Source: Syntrophobacterales bacterium (GTDB lineage Bacteria; Desulfobacterota; Syntrophobacteria; Syntrophobacterales; Thermodesulforhabdaceae). From it: 34,962 bases of DNA. Below the pieces are notes generated by a model that was not told where the DNA came from, searched no databases, and saw only the letters and a program-made list of their open reading frames with translations. The stretch spans positions 1 through 34,962 of the forward strand of contig JAOACS010000027.1 in NCBI GenBank assembly GCA_026417655.1, given 5' to 3'. This document shows positions 1 through 9,239 of this stretch, one piece after another. A program made the translations under genes and the position numbers. Every line of letters starts with the position of its first letter. The first letter of the stretch is position 1.

Positions 1-343
1 CCGCCGAAGTGCTAAGGAGAATCGATCCTTCGGGGATAGCTTCCACAACGTTTTTGGTGGTCTTAATTCTGGAATCATAGATCTTCTTTTTTATATTGTC
101 GTTCCAACGTTGGAAAATAGAAGCCCCTGCAAGGTTTATAACAATGTCTTGCTTAGCCAAAGCCTCCTGCCAGGGACCCTTTAAGGTGGTATCGCCCACC
201 ATATAAATAGCCTCTTTTGGGGTATAAGGCCTAGGAGAAGGTGAATGGTCTACTAGTGTAACACCATGGCCTTTAGAAATAAAATACCGAGCGGCCTGAG
301 TCCCTACAAAGCCAAGTCCTCCGGTAATTAGTATTCGAGCCAT
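1..343 (-). CDS. TIGR01777-type NAD(P)-dependent epimerase (N-terminal part, cut by window edge)
   Basis: The ATG at 343 opens a frame that runs off the left edge, so only about 114 N-terminal residues are visible. They begin with a Rossmann nucleotide-binding motif (MARILITGGLGFVG). Further on are NLAGA, QRWN and a YDSRIKTT segment, which together are typical of the short-chain dehydrogenase-like TIGR01777 (YfcH/SDR39U1) family. These are presumed NAD(P)-dependent sugar-nucleotide-epimerase-like oxidoreductases with poorly known substrates. A purine-rich AAAGGGGAAAGAG stretch precedes the ATG. The gene starts 13 bases after the response-regulator gene on the same strand, so it may be the last gene of the chemosensory operon, although nothing in it suggests a signalling role. 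Confidence 0.8.
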   Translation of the reverse strand, partial: MARILITGGLGFVGTQAARYFISKGHGVTLVDHSPSPRPYTPKEAIYMVGDTTLKGPWQEALAKQDIVINLAGASIFQRWNDNIKKKIYDSRIKTTKNVVEAIPEGSILLSTSA

Positions 344-356
344 TTCTCTTTCCCCT

Positions 357-1760
357 TTAAATATTTATCCAATAATTTCCGAGACTTTGGTAATTTCCCT
401 GAAAAACCTCTACATCCCGTCCGCTAGCTTTCTTCAATATAGAATCAACCATTTGGGGAAAAACCAAGAGATCCGTCGAAGGAAGAAGCCATTTTACAGG
501 ATATTGAAACATGGTCTCTAACCACTTGTCCGAAAAACCCTCGGCTCCAGAAAGGCATAGAATACCAAACCGATCTTTTATAGTCTTCAGAAACCTTAAT
601 ATATTTTCTTCTAACGGATCCTTCCACATTAAGCTCTGAATTTCTTGTCCAAGAACTGAAGCTTTATATTCCCCATCTTCCGTCTCTTCAATAGAATAGC
701 TAGAATAGGCGTGGAAAATATTGAAAGTTCCTATTTCTAACTTTTGATCTCCCTTTTCTTCAATAAAAGTTTTCACACCAAAACCCTTGTAGTTGACCAG
801 CAACTCAGAAAAAACAGGAAGAAATTCCCTGTCCATCCTCGAAAATCCTCCCACATACCCAGTGGACAGGAGGTTACCTAGAGGCAATCTAAACCAATCC
901 ATGTAAGAGCCCTCCATGCCAACAATCACGAGGAAATCCCTCCTGCCAGATACTTCCACGAACCGAGAGACCTGTTTTATCGATTCTGGTTTCCACAGAC
1001 GGAAATTTTCCATCTTCGCCTTTGAAGCTTTTTTAAGAATCGAACGCAACACGCGTCCATACTCTTCCTGATCACCCCGGCGATTTTTCGGTTTGGGTAA
1101 GACCTCAACGGCTCCAAGACGAAGGAAATCGAACAACAGGTCGGAGGATCCTTCTAAGAATGCACTGATTACTACAACGGGAACACTATAACGTATCATG
1201 AGATGTTTCAAAGTGGTATCACCAGGCATGGTAGGCATAAAGGCATCTAGAGTTACTACATCAACCACCTCATCTTCCATGTAACCTATCGCTTCTTCAC
1301 CATTACTTGCTATGCCTACAACAACAAACTCGGGATCCTCTTCTATAAGTTTCTTAAGCTGCTTGGCAAAAAAGGCTGAATCATCGACTATTAAGACATG
1401 TATAAGCTTTCCCTTCGAGCTTTCGTCTTTAACTCGAGCACTTTCTAGCGCTAGATATTCCCATGGCTTAAATATAGTGCGGGGAACATTATTAACTTGA
1501 CAAGGTATAATCTCAAACACAACATTATCCCATAGGGCTATCTCAAAAAAGGCGGCTTCTCCATCCTTTTGGTTCGTAGCAGCATGGAGGACATGACCAT
1601 CCTTTACAAAAAATACTCCCTCTCCGTTTTCAGACACGGCTTTAACCTTAAGAGGTGTGTTGCCAACACAAATCATTTGCAATAGTTGGAAAATCTCAAC
1701 ATTAGAAATAACTCCTTTAATCCCCTTCGGAGTAAGATCCGAGCGTTTATTGTCCACCAT
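357..1760 (-). CDS. PATAN (DUF4388)-REC protein with a degenerate CheB methylesterase domain
   Basis: This 467-residue cytoplasmic protein has a PATAN/DUF4388 domain (about 12-105), a CheY-like receiver (about 119-243) and a C-terminal region (about 275-450) that follows the CheB methylesterase layout. The receiver is intact: acidic pair D126/D127, phospho-acceptor D172, S199 and K223. The CheB-like part is not. The nucleophile motif GASTGG reads GMEGSY near 281-286, the catalytic His position (HMP) reads SRMD, and the region matching TGMGxDG reads SGAEGFSD. It probably acts as a phosphorylation-controlled regulator rather than a demethylase. It lies 42 bases after cheA, with a GAGGGGTGAT ribosome site before the ATG. 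It resembles the larger protein at 7221-9221, so the two form a paralogous pair. Confidence 0.8.
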   Translation of the reverse strand: MVDNKRSDLTPKGIKGVISNVEIFQLLQMICVGNTPLKVKAVSENGEGVFFVKDGHVLHAATNQKDGEAAFFEIALWDNVVFEIIPCQVNNVPRTIFKPWEYLALESARVKDESSKGKLIHVLIVDDSAFFAKQLKKLIEEDPEFVVVGIASNGEEAIGYMEDEVVDVVTLDAFMPTMPGDTTLKHLMIRYSVPVVVISAFLEGSSDLLFDFLRLGAVEVLPKPKNRRGDQEEYGRVLRSILKKASKAKMENFRLWKPESIKQVSRFVEVSGRRDFLVIVGMEGSYMDWFRLPLGNLLSTGYVGGFSRMDREFLPVFSELLVNYKGFGVKTFIEEKGDQKLEIGTFNIFHAYSSYSIEETEDGEYKASVLGQEIQSLMWKDPLEENILRFLKTIKDRFGILCLSGAEGFSDKWLETMFQYPVKWLLPSTDLLVFPQMVDSILKKASGRDVEVFQGNYQSLGNYWINI

Positions 1761-1802
1761 AAATTAATCACCCCTCATTTATGGAGGAGAAGTTTTTGTT
1801 AG

Positions 1803-4130
1803 CTAGTAGTCCTTTACGCCACAAAACTTTTCGGCAAAATCTATCATATAGGGGACGTCTATAATAAGAGATATTGTCCCATCCCCAAGGATTGTAGCCC
1901 CCGCATAACCCTGAATAACATCCATCACATCCTCTATAGGCTTTATTACTACCTCCTGCTGTCCTAAAAATTGATCCACCAATAGCCCCACCTCCTTAAC
2001 GGGGGTTCTCAGAATAACAATGTAATCCCCTCTTTCTGATGATCTACCCTTTCCGCCCCTCCTTGGAAACAGATATTCGGGGAATAGAAGGGGAATGGTC
2101 CTATCCTCTAAAATCAGGAAATAGGTATTCCGCATCTTCTTTATCCTTCTCTCATCAAAGGCGTGGACTTCTCCGACGGAGGCAAGAGGCAGAGTGTAAA
2201 TATCTCCACGAATCTTAACAAGGAGAGCTGGAATAATGGCCAGTGTAAGGGGTATCTGGATAACGAATTGAGTCCCCTGGCCCGGCCATGATTTAACCGT
2301 AACATGTCCGTTAATCTTTCTGCACTCATCCCTTACTACATCAAGGCCAATACCTCTTCCGGAAGTCTCATCCACTTCAGAAGATGTTGAAACACCAGGA
2401 AGAAAGATGGTCTCAAATAGCTCCTCCTGGCCCATTTTTTCTACTTCTTCTACTTTGTAAATCCCCTTTTCCACAAGAACGTTTCTAAGTCGCTCCAATG
2501 CAATCCCTGACCCATCATCGGTAATCTCTATTATTACATATTGTCCTCTATAATAAGCACTTATGGTTATAGTGCCCTCTTCAGGTTTACCTAGATTCCT
2601 TCTAGCCTCGGGGACTTCAATACCATGGGCAACAGCATTTCTAAGGATATGGACCATCGGTTCATACAGTTGCTCCAGGATTCTTCTATCAATCTCAGTC
2701 TCACCACCTTTAATTACCATTCTTACCGATTTGCCATATTGAGCCGCATGGTCTCTAACCACTCTAGGAAATCTCTGAAAAAGCTGAATCAGAGGTAACA
2801 TACGGATCTTCATAACAGCATCCTGGAGATCGGCCGTTATACGGCCAAGAAGAGAAACAGCTTCACGGTGCTCCTGCCATAGTTTTTCCAATACCTTCTT
2901 ATGGTCGATATCAATAAGGCCCCTATTAAACCAGTCCTCCGCAAGTCTTTTAAGTTCAGAGTTGAGCATAACGAAATGAGAACGCCTTATAACCAACTCA
3001 CCTACCTGGTTCAAGAGATGATCAACCTTTGCTGGATCAACTCGGAGCATCTCGGCAGGCCTATGGGGGATCTCCTTAGGAAGGACCACCTCATCCCTAT
3101 AGACTGGGGCAAAAACCTCTTCTTCCTCTTCAACTATCTCCCTAGGTAATTCCTCTTCTACTGCCTCCTCTATAACATATTCTAACCTTTCGGGTATCCT
3201 CTCCTCTTGTTGTTCTATTTCTTCCCTCTCCTCTACCCTTTCCTCCGGCGCTTCCTCCAACCAGTTAGAAAAGGCCGCTTCAATCTCCTCTTCTAACAGT
3301 TCTACTTCTGTAAAAGGGCGCGCCTCTTCAGGCACCTCATCACCTTTCGCCTCAAAAACCTTTATCAGAACATCGACATCTACTACCGGTAAAACCTTGC
3401 CAAGATAGACCAGGCATTGACTTGAAACCCCAATTAACTCGTCCCTTGATGATCCCTTGCTGATTAAGTCGCTTAAAAGATTCTGCCACCCATTAAAAAA
3501 TCTGACGAGAACCTCATAATCCATATAGCGACTGGAGCCTAAGATGCGATGAAATGCTTTGTCTAACTGATTCTGCCAATCTCTTTGCTCAAAGAGTTTG
3601 CCAGATGCTACTATCTCACAAATTATTTTAAGTTGCTCCCGAAGTGTATCTATAAATATCGAAAACAGCTCGGGATCCGCATCTTCACCCATTATTGGTT
3701 GAACATCCGACGGCATAAAATCAAAGGTTTCAGAAGGCGGTGCCTCCTCAATGTCAGAAAAGGCTCTTTCAACCTCTTGCTCCAGCTCCTGGGGAACAGG
3801 TGGATCCTCTCCAGTCTCTTTGATCACATCAAGACTTTGTTTGACAAAGTCTAGAACCAAAAAGAGGGCATCAATATAACGCTTTTCTACCTCACTACCG
3901 CCCTTTGCGATTGGTTCCAGCAAACTTTCCACCCTATGGACAAAACGGCCTAGGTATTGAAAGCCGGTATAGTAGGAAGCACCTTTAATACTGTGAATCG
4001 CCCGAAAAAGCGAAGAAAGGGATGATCTATCTTTAGGATCTTGATCTAATTTAAGAAGTGAGCTTTCAAAACGATCAGCCTGATCCTTTGCATCTTCCAA
4101 AAAGTCCAACACAATTTCCGAAATTGGCAT
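1803..4130 (-). CDS. cheA: CheA-type chemotaxis histidine kinase with two Hpt domains
   Basis: This 775-residue cytoplasmic kinase phosphorylates receiver domains in response to receptor/CheW signalling. The first Hpt domain (about 1-125) has the phospho-acceptor motif IHSIKGAS with H46. A second, more degenerate Hpt-like domain (about 150-255) keeps FHRILGSS with H194. A very acidic linker (about 275-340) follows. The dimerisation helix begins near 361, the ATPase domain has N498 (HILRNAVAHG), G1 box D538-DGSGI and G2 box GRGIGLDVV at 591-599, and a CheW-like domain fills 630-765. I see no CheY-binding P2 domain; its place is taken by the second Hpt and the linker. AAGGAG lies 6 bases before the ATG. 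Both PATAN-REC proteins of the operon are plausible phosphoryl acceptors. Confidence 0.93.
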   Translation of the reverse strand: MPISEIVLDFLEDAKDQADRFESSLLKLDQDPKDRSSLSSLFRAIHSIKGASYYTGFQYLGRFVHRVESLLEPIAKGGSEVEKRYIDALFLVLDFVKQSLDVIKETGEDPPVPQELEQEVERAFSDIEEAPPSETFDFMPSDVQPIMGEDADPELFSIFIDTLREQLKIICEIVASGKLFEQRDWQNQLDKAFHRILGSSRYMDYEVLVRFFNGWQNLLSDLISKGSSRDELIGVSSQCLVYLGKVLPVVDVDVLIKVFEAKGDEVPEEARPFTEVELLEEEIEAAFSNWLEEAPEERVEEREEIEQQEERIPERLEYVIEEAVEEELPREIVEEEEEVFAPVYRDEVVLPKEIPHRPAEMLRVDPAKVDHLLNQVGELVIRRSHFVMLNSELKRLAEDWFNRGLIDIDHKKVLEKLWQEHREAVSLLGRITADLQDAVMKIRMLPLIQLFQRFPRVVRDHAAQYGKSVRMVIKGGETEIDRRILEQLYEPMVHILRNAVAHGIEVPEARRNLGKPEEGTITISAYYRGQYVIIEITDDGSGIALERLRNVLVEKGIYKVEEVEKMGQEELFETIFLPGVSTSSEVDETSGRGIGLDVVRDECRKINGHVTVKSWPGQGTQFVIQIPLTLAIIPALLVKIRGDIYTLPLASVGEVHAFDERRIKKMRNTYFLILEDRTIPLLFPEYLFPRRGGKGRSSERGDYIVILRTPVKEVGLLVDQFLGQQEVVIKPIEDVMDVIQGYAGATILGDGTISLIIDVPYMIDFAEKFCGVKDY

Positions 4131-4192
4131 AAAAAACTCCTTTTTTCCACCTTAAACCCTCTAGAGAGCCAGCAGGAAAAAGGGAATCTTTT

Positions 4193-6628
4193 TTACTCTC
4201 CCTTCAAAGCCCTAAGGACCTCCTCACCATTGACCTTAAACTGTGCAAGTAAGTCGGCAAATTCCCTCATGACACTTACAAGTTTTTCATTCAAGTCGTA
4301 GGAGTTCCTAGCTCCCGAGGCATTTATATTGGCAAGCTCTGCGACCTGTTTTATGACATTTTCTAACCTCTGGGCATATTCCTGTTGTTGAGTTGTAAGT
4401 TCAGCAATACGGGCTGCTCGTTCGTTGGCCTTCGCAATTTCGCGACTAACCTGATCTGTTCCCTTCGCTTGCTCTTTCGTAGCGGCATCTACTTCCTGAG
4501 AGAGTTGCTGAATCTCTTGAATCATTTCAGCTACACGGTCTCGCCTTATAATCTGATCGCTAGTAAGATTCGTAATCTCTTCGGCCAAAGCACTTAATCT
4601 ATCCATAGCTTCAACAATTCTTTCTACTTCACGGCTCTGATCTTGGGTTGCAAGATTAATTTCGTGGGTTAAGGCATTAGCCTTATCCGAAGCCGTAACA
4701 ACATTTTGCAAAACAGTCTGGCTGGCAGTAGCAAGATTTCTTCCCTCCTGGACCTTTTCGTAACTTTCCTTAGAAAGGATCGCTATTTCTCTAGCTGCTT
4801 CGCTAGTTCTTTCCGCAAGCTTTCTAACCTCCTCGGCAACAACTGCAAAACCCCGTCCGTGTTCCCCCGCTCTCGCAGCTTCAATAGCAGCGTTTAGAGC
4901 TAGCAAGTTGGTTTGGTCGGCAATATCAGAAATTACTTCTACAATTTCCGTAACTCTTGCAGCACCTTCCTCAATAACCCTCATCCTCTCAACCATCTGC
5001 TCAATCGTTTTCTGACCAGAGTAGGCTGTCTCAAGAGCTTCCTGAGAACGTTGAGCTGTTTCCTGCGTTCTTTCTGCTATCCTCTGAATGGCAGCCCGAA
5101 CCTGAGTGACAGCCTGGGAGGTATCTTCTACCGCTTCTAGCTGGCTCGCCGTGCGGATAGATACCTTTTCGTCCGTCTCGCTCATTTGATGAATATAGTC
5201 CAGAGCTTCCACAACCTTTTCGACCTGCTTAGAGGCAGAAATGGAGATTTCCTTAATGTTAGCGGACATTTCCATAAGAGCGGTAGCGATACCCTCGTAG
5301 TAGGACTGACTTCCCAAGGCATTCTGCTGGCTTTCCTCCGCCATCTTTCTTAGCTTGTGAACCTGGGAAAGAACATCCTGAATTTGCGCCGCCTGCTGTT
5401 CAGCATTCTCAACTATATGAGATGTGATACCCTTGACCTGTTCTACCGCCTCAGAAACATGCTGTTGTCCCCTAAGGACCCCTAGAAATGTTTGTTGAAG
5501 TCTTCCAAGTAGCCCATTGAAGGCTATGGCCATCTGACCTAATTCATCTCTAGATTTGACAGCCATCCTTTGGGTTAAATCAAGATTATGAGTTATCTCT
5601 ACCACTGTTTTCAACATATCGGAAATGGGACGGCTTACAAAAACATTCAAAAGCAGGGCCACCAACATTACGAAGACAAGATATATGATTGTTACTAGAT
5701 AAAACTGATTCCTCACCTTCGGAAGAGCAGCATATACCTCAGAGATATCGGCTCCCGCAGCAACCATCCAGTTAAAACCCTTAAATAATCCGTAACCTTT
5801 GCTAACCGAGACGCCAGCAATTTTCTCAATCTCTTCACCGGTCTTCGGATCTTTCCATATATAGCGAGATGAAGTTTTTCCTTTTTTCACATCCTCCACA
5901 AGACTTGGAACCCCAAGATCATGACCAGTCTTTCCTAAAAGAGCCTCTACAGGATGGGCTATAACCTGATATTCCGGTTGACGAACAACATAGGAATAGC
6001 CAGTGTTTCCAATTTTGGAAGCTTTTATAAGATTTCCAATAATTCCCCAATTAACAAACCCCGCAAGGCCTCCAAGAGGCTTCCCACCAGAAATAACCGG
6101 TTCAGCAAAAAGCACAGTATATCCCCTTGAGGCGGGAACAACCTTTTCTAACATTTCATATTTTTGCCAGTTTAAAGCCATACTCTTGCCGGCCATAACT
6201 TCGCTAAACCAGGGCAATTCCTTAACGCTTAATCCTACTACTTCCGACATGTTTGATGAGATAACCCGCCCACCTGAATCAAAAACAATAAGCAAATAAA
6301 AGGTTCCATAATTTTCAACTATCGTCTTAAGAAGGTCGTCACTTCCCGCCTGACCTCCGCCTATTTCCAGAGCAGTTCTAATAGCATCAAGCTGTGCCCA
6401 GGATTTGATATCGGCAATACGTTCATGCATTAGGAGGTCAATGGTGTTAGCCATTCTGGAGGCTTCGGATATCAACCTAGTTTCAACGTCCTTATCTATT
6501 TGAGTCTTAAATGTTTGATAGTTGAGTATCTGAAGTAACACGAGGGGAATAATGGTTAGAAAAAAAAGTCCCATCAATTTGGTTCTGACACTGAGACCAC
6601 CTTCTGACATCCTCTGTGCCCCTGCCAT
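4193..6628 (-). CDS. Methyl-accepting chemotaxis protein with Cache sensor and HAMP
   Basis: This transmembrane chemoreceptor is 811 residues from the ATG at 6628. I prefer that start because AAAAGGAG sits 7 bases upstream; an in-frame ATG at 6655 has no such site. It has a TM helix at about 17-36, an extracytoplasmic dCache-like sensor (about 40-295, with [12 protein letters not shown]), a second TM at about 310-331, HAMP (about 332-384) and a long coiled-coil signalling domain. The conserved hairpin tip (about 566-601) includes [19 protein letters not shown] and [18 protein letters not shown]. No CheR-docking pentapeptide of the NWETF type ends the protein; it stops at ALKGE. It lies 38 bases after cheW and 62 bases before cheA. 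The ligand cannot be told from sequence; a partnership with the PhnD-like protein of the same operon is possible. Confidence 0.92.
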   Translation of the reverse strand: MAGAQRMSEGGLSVRTKLMGLFFLTIIPLVLLQILNYQTFKTQIDKDVETRLISEASRMANTIDLLMHERIADIKSWAQLDAIRTALEIGGGQAGSDDLLKTIVENYGTFYLLIVFDSGGRVISSNMSEVVGLSVKELPWFSEVMAGKSMALNWQKYEMLEKVVPASRGYTVLFAEPVISGGKPLGGLAGFVNWGIIGNLIKASKIGNTGYSYVVRQPEYQVIAHPVEALLGKTGHDLGVPSLVEDVKKGKTSSRYIWKDPKTGEEIEKIAGVSVSKGYGLFKGFNWMVAAGADISEVYAALPKVRNQFYLVTIIYLVFVMLVALLLNVFVSRPISDMLKTVVEITHNLDLTQRMAVKSRDELGQMAIAFNGLLGRLQQTFLGVLRGQQHVSEAVEQVKGITSHIVENAEQQAAQIQDVLSQVHKLRKMAEESQQNALGSQSYYEGIATALMEMSANIKEISISASKQVEKVVEALDYIHQMSETDEKVSIRTASQLEAVEDTSQAVTQVRAAIQRIAERTQETAQRSQEALETAYSGQKTIEQMVERMRVIEEGAARVTEIVEVISDIADQTNLLALNAAIEAARAGEHGRGFAVVAEEVRKLAERTSEAAREIAILSKESYEKVQEGRNLATASQTVLQNVVTASDKANALTHEINLATQDQSREVERIVEAMDRLSALAEEITNLTSDQIIRRDRVAEMIQEIQQLSQEVDAATKEQAKGTDQVSREIAKANERAARIAELTTQQQEYAQRLENVIKQVAELANINASGARNSYDLNEKLVSVMREFADLLAQFKVNGEEVLRALKGE

Positions 6629-6635
6629 TTGCCCA

Positions 6636-6643
6636 CTCCTTTT
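6636..6643 (-). promoter_or_regulatory. Ribosome binding site deciding the chemoreceptor start
   Basis: AAAAGGAG on the minus strand lies 7 bases before the ATG at 6628. It favours this start over the in-frame ATG at 6655, which would add nine residues and lacks a comparable site. Confidence 0.7.
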
Positions 6644-6666
6644 CACATCTTCCATTCGTTACAATC

Positions 6667-7203
6667 TTAAATCACATCAACCAAGGCCTTTTTCAGCTCT
6701 TCCATATTTAAAGACTGTAATTTGTCCCGCTCTTCGGAAGATAAGATCCTATGAAGATTAAGTAGCATTATAAGCCTTTCCTCCATTTGGATAACACCGT
6801 CAAAATATTCCCCCCCTATTTGGCTTTTCAATACACCGGGAACGGGCTTTAGATAATCCTGGGGAACCCTAATAATACCCCTTACACTATCGACTATGAA
6901 ACCAATCCACCTTCCTTCAAGCGTAATTATTAGAACTCTAGTGAAACGATCTAAGGGCTTATACTCTCGGCCAGCTATTTTGAGCCGCTTTCTCAAATCA
7001 ATGACTGGAACTATACGTCCCCTAAAATGGATAATTCCCTCCACAAACTCCGGGGCATTAGGAACTAAAGTCATAGCGGGAAGTCTTATAACTTCCCGAA
7101 CCCTCATTATATCAACGGCAAACTCCTCTTCCGATACGACAAAACTTACAAAACTTTTTAGGTTTACCACCACCTGTTTACCGTAACCTGTCGGCTTCAG
7201 CAT
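6667..7203 (-). CDS. cheW: CheW scaffold protein
   Basis: This 178-residue protein is close to a single CheW domain. Conserved segments are FVVSEEEFAVDIMRVREVIR, VPNAPEFVEGIIHFRGRI and VPVIDLRKRL. CheW couples receptors to CheA at the membrane-bound array. A clear AAAGGAG lies 8 bases before the ATG. The gene sits 17 bases after the large PATAN-REC gene and shortly before the chemoreceptor, the usual arrangement for a scaffold co-expressed with its receptor and kinase. The C-terminal tail after about residue 150 (SSEERDKLQSLNMEELKKAL) is a predicted helical extension beyond the core domain. It is the only ordinary CheW in the window; the 12048-13592 protein may carry a second, divergent one. 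Confidence 0.93.
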   Translation of the reverse strand: MLKPTGYGKQVVVNLKSFVSFVVSEEEFAVDIMRVREVIRLPAMTLVPNAPEFVEGIIHFRGRIVPVIDLRKRLKIAGREYKPLDRFTRVLIITLEGRWIGFIVDSVRGIIRVPQDYLKPVPGVLKSQIGGEYFDGVIQMEERLIMLLNLHRILSSEERDKLQSLNMEELKKALVDVI

Positions 7204-7220
7204 CTCTAAGACTCCTTTAA

Positions 7221-9221
7221 CTAACTATTTGCAATTCTTTTCCACGATTCGATAAGCTGTTCAAGACTCTCTACTTCCTCACCAACTCCGATCTCCCGAA
7301 GTCTAATAGATAAACCTGGGTATAGGCATCTGGAAGGGTTCAAATAAAGTAACGTTATGTCTTTACGTGCCCATTCTTCAAATATCCCTGCATCTTCCTC
7401 TTCCCCAGAAATACAGGAAATTGTTATGTTATCAGAAAATAGGTTCCAAAGGGAGCTCACAACACTTGAGATACCATCTCCACCACTACTAGGTGGTTGT
7501 AAAGATATCATTACCTTGCCATCCAAAGAATAGACAGTAGTTAAAAGATCCTGGGGACAAAGATAAAACCACCCCTTATACATAGGAACAGGAACCTGAG
7601 TAACAATCTCTACAGGTTTTTCGCAATCTAGTCGGACATATTTTATTAGCTCCTGAAGGGGGCTAAATCTTACTGAAGTAAGGAAAATCATAGTAGCATC
7701 CCAATCAGCAGAATCGAGCATAAATAGGATCTTAATCAGATGGGAAAAACTACCAACACCTAAAATATTTAGAAAAATCTTTTCCTTTGGGGTAACAGTG
7801 GAGGAGAAAACCACCTGAGAATAACCTTCCGTCCTGGATTTTCTTAAATATCTTATCTCCTCAAGTTGCACATTACCAGCTCTATATAGCCTATCGAGTA
7901 TCACCTTAGTGTTCCGTTCCATATCCTCTAGGGTAAAATTTTTAGGCTTTTCGATAACATCTACTGCTCCCAATTTGAAGGCATCATAGGTCATTTTAGA
8001 GCTTTCCCCTGCAAAAGCGCTTAAGACTACAACCGGTTTCGGATTTTGAATCATAATCCTTTTGAGAGTACTCAAACCATCGAGTCTTGGCATTTCAAGG
8101 TCTAGGGTAATTATATCAGGGTCATATTTTTCCAAAGCCTCAAGACACTCAATACCATCCTTTGCTGTGGCGATAACTTCAAATCGATTATCCCTTTCTA
8201 GAATTCTTGTAATAACCTTAATAAAAAATGGAGCATCATCAACGACAAGAACCTTATGTTGTTTAAAGGGAGACACCTCAGGGGTAGCCTCAATCTTTGC
8301 AACATAGGCATGCTCTAGTTCCTTCGGGATTGCATCCCCGAGGGATATGATTCTATTTAGGAAAAGGATCGTCCGCAAAGGACTTATTGTAGAAAGTCTT
8401 AACAGAGAATCGATAGACATTTGTTGTCTAGAAAGCATTTCGCATATTTTACTATAGTGGCTAAAGAAGGGGTCTGCGGGATCATCTAAAGCACTATGGG
8501 AAGGTTTAAGCTCTATTAACGTTTTGAAGGAGCTTATTATTTTAAAGATATAAATGTTATCCTTCAAGAGCGCATAGTAGTCATTAATAAGGCGAGACAA
8601 AGGGACGGGGGGATCGAGTTCCGAGATTCCCCCAAAAAGACCCGCTTCCCAGATATAAATACCCTCATTCCAGGAGATGAAATCATATACAGCATCCACG
8701 CCGGTAATTTCCCTGGAATAGGCCCTTTGCAAAAGCCCCTTCACAATCCTAAAGCTAGCATTAGACCCGTCCGATCTGGCAACGGAAAGAGTCCCGGAGC
8801 CCTTACAAAAATCTATTGCCATCAAAAGTTCGTAGGAGCTTATATCTACCCCCAATCGTCCTTCGCTAGGTCGGTTTAGATTAGGATAGCCCGAGAAAGA
8901 TCCACTCCAGACCTTCTCAATCCAGTCACTACAGGCCCCAGAATCCCAGGTTGACAAGATACTATCTTTTGGACTTTTAGGCCATAGAAAGGAGGTAAAG
9001 GGTTCCGTCCAATCTCCCCATATCCAGCAAGGAATCCTATAACCTTCGGGAGAAAATCTCCATTGAAGAAGATTTTCGAAGATTTTTATTCCATTCTTTG
9101 GGATCTTGGCAAATATTCCCTTGATCTCCCTACCGCTATACTCTGGAAGGTGTAGCTCAAAGAAGGATTTCTCTTCCTCAGAAAAGAATTCTTCTCCGAT
9201 CAAAATCCAGCTTCCGCTCAT
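7221..9221 (-). CDS. Large PATAN-REC protein with degenerate CheB methylesterase domain
   Basis: This 666-residue cytoplasmic regulator begins with about 120 residues I do not recognise. A PATAN/DUF4388-like domain (about 122-195) and a helical stretch (about 205-310) follow. Next is a well-preserved receiver (about 322-445: D328/D329, phospho-acceptor D374 in TLDLEMP, S401, K425). The C-terminal CheB-like domain is about 482-655. CheB layout is recognisable (LNILGVGSFSHLIKIL; FSPLQELIKYVRL; GWFYLCPQ; SCISGEEEDAG), but the nucleophile Ser position appears as Gly and the catalytic His position is lost. An Asp remains at the third site. It is probably a phospho-switch and not a methylesterase. 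AGGGGG precedes the ATG. The domain order matches the smaller protein at 357-1760, with an added N-terminal region. Confidence 0.78.
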   Translation of the reverse strand: MSGSWILIGEEFFSEEEKSFFELHLPEYSGREIKGIFAKIPKNGIKIFENLLQWRFSPEGYRIPCWIWGDWTEPFTSFLWPKSPKDSILSTWDSGACSDWIEKVWSGSFSGYPNLNRPSEGRLGVDISSYELLMAIDFCKGSGTLSVARSDGSNASFRIVKGLLQRAYSREITGVDAVYDFISWNEGIYIWEAGLFGGISELDPPVPLSRLINDYYALLKDNIYIFKIISSFKTLIELKPSHSALDDPADPFFSHYSKICEMLSRQQMSIDSLLRLSTISPLRTILFLNRIISLGDAIPKELEHAYVAKIEATPEVSPFKQHKVLVVDDAPFFIKVITRILERDNRFEVIATAKDGIECLEALEKYDPDIITLDLEMPRLDGLSTLKRIMIQNPKPVVVLSAFAGESSKMTYDAFKLGAVDVIEKPKNFTLEDMERNTKVILDRLYRAGNVQLEEIRYLRKSRTEGYSQVVFSSTVTPKEKIFLNILGVGSFSHLIKILFMLDSADWDATMIFLTSVRFSPLQELIKYVRLDCEKPVEIVTQVPVPMYKGWFYLCPQDLLTTVYSLDGKVMISLQPPSSGGDGISSVVSSLWNLFSDNITISCISGEEEDAGIFEEWARKDITLLYLNPSRCLYPGLSIRLREIGVGEEVESLEQLIESWKRIANS

Positions 9222-9239
9222 TAAGACCCCCTGATCCCC

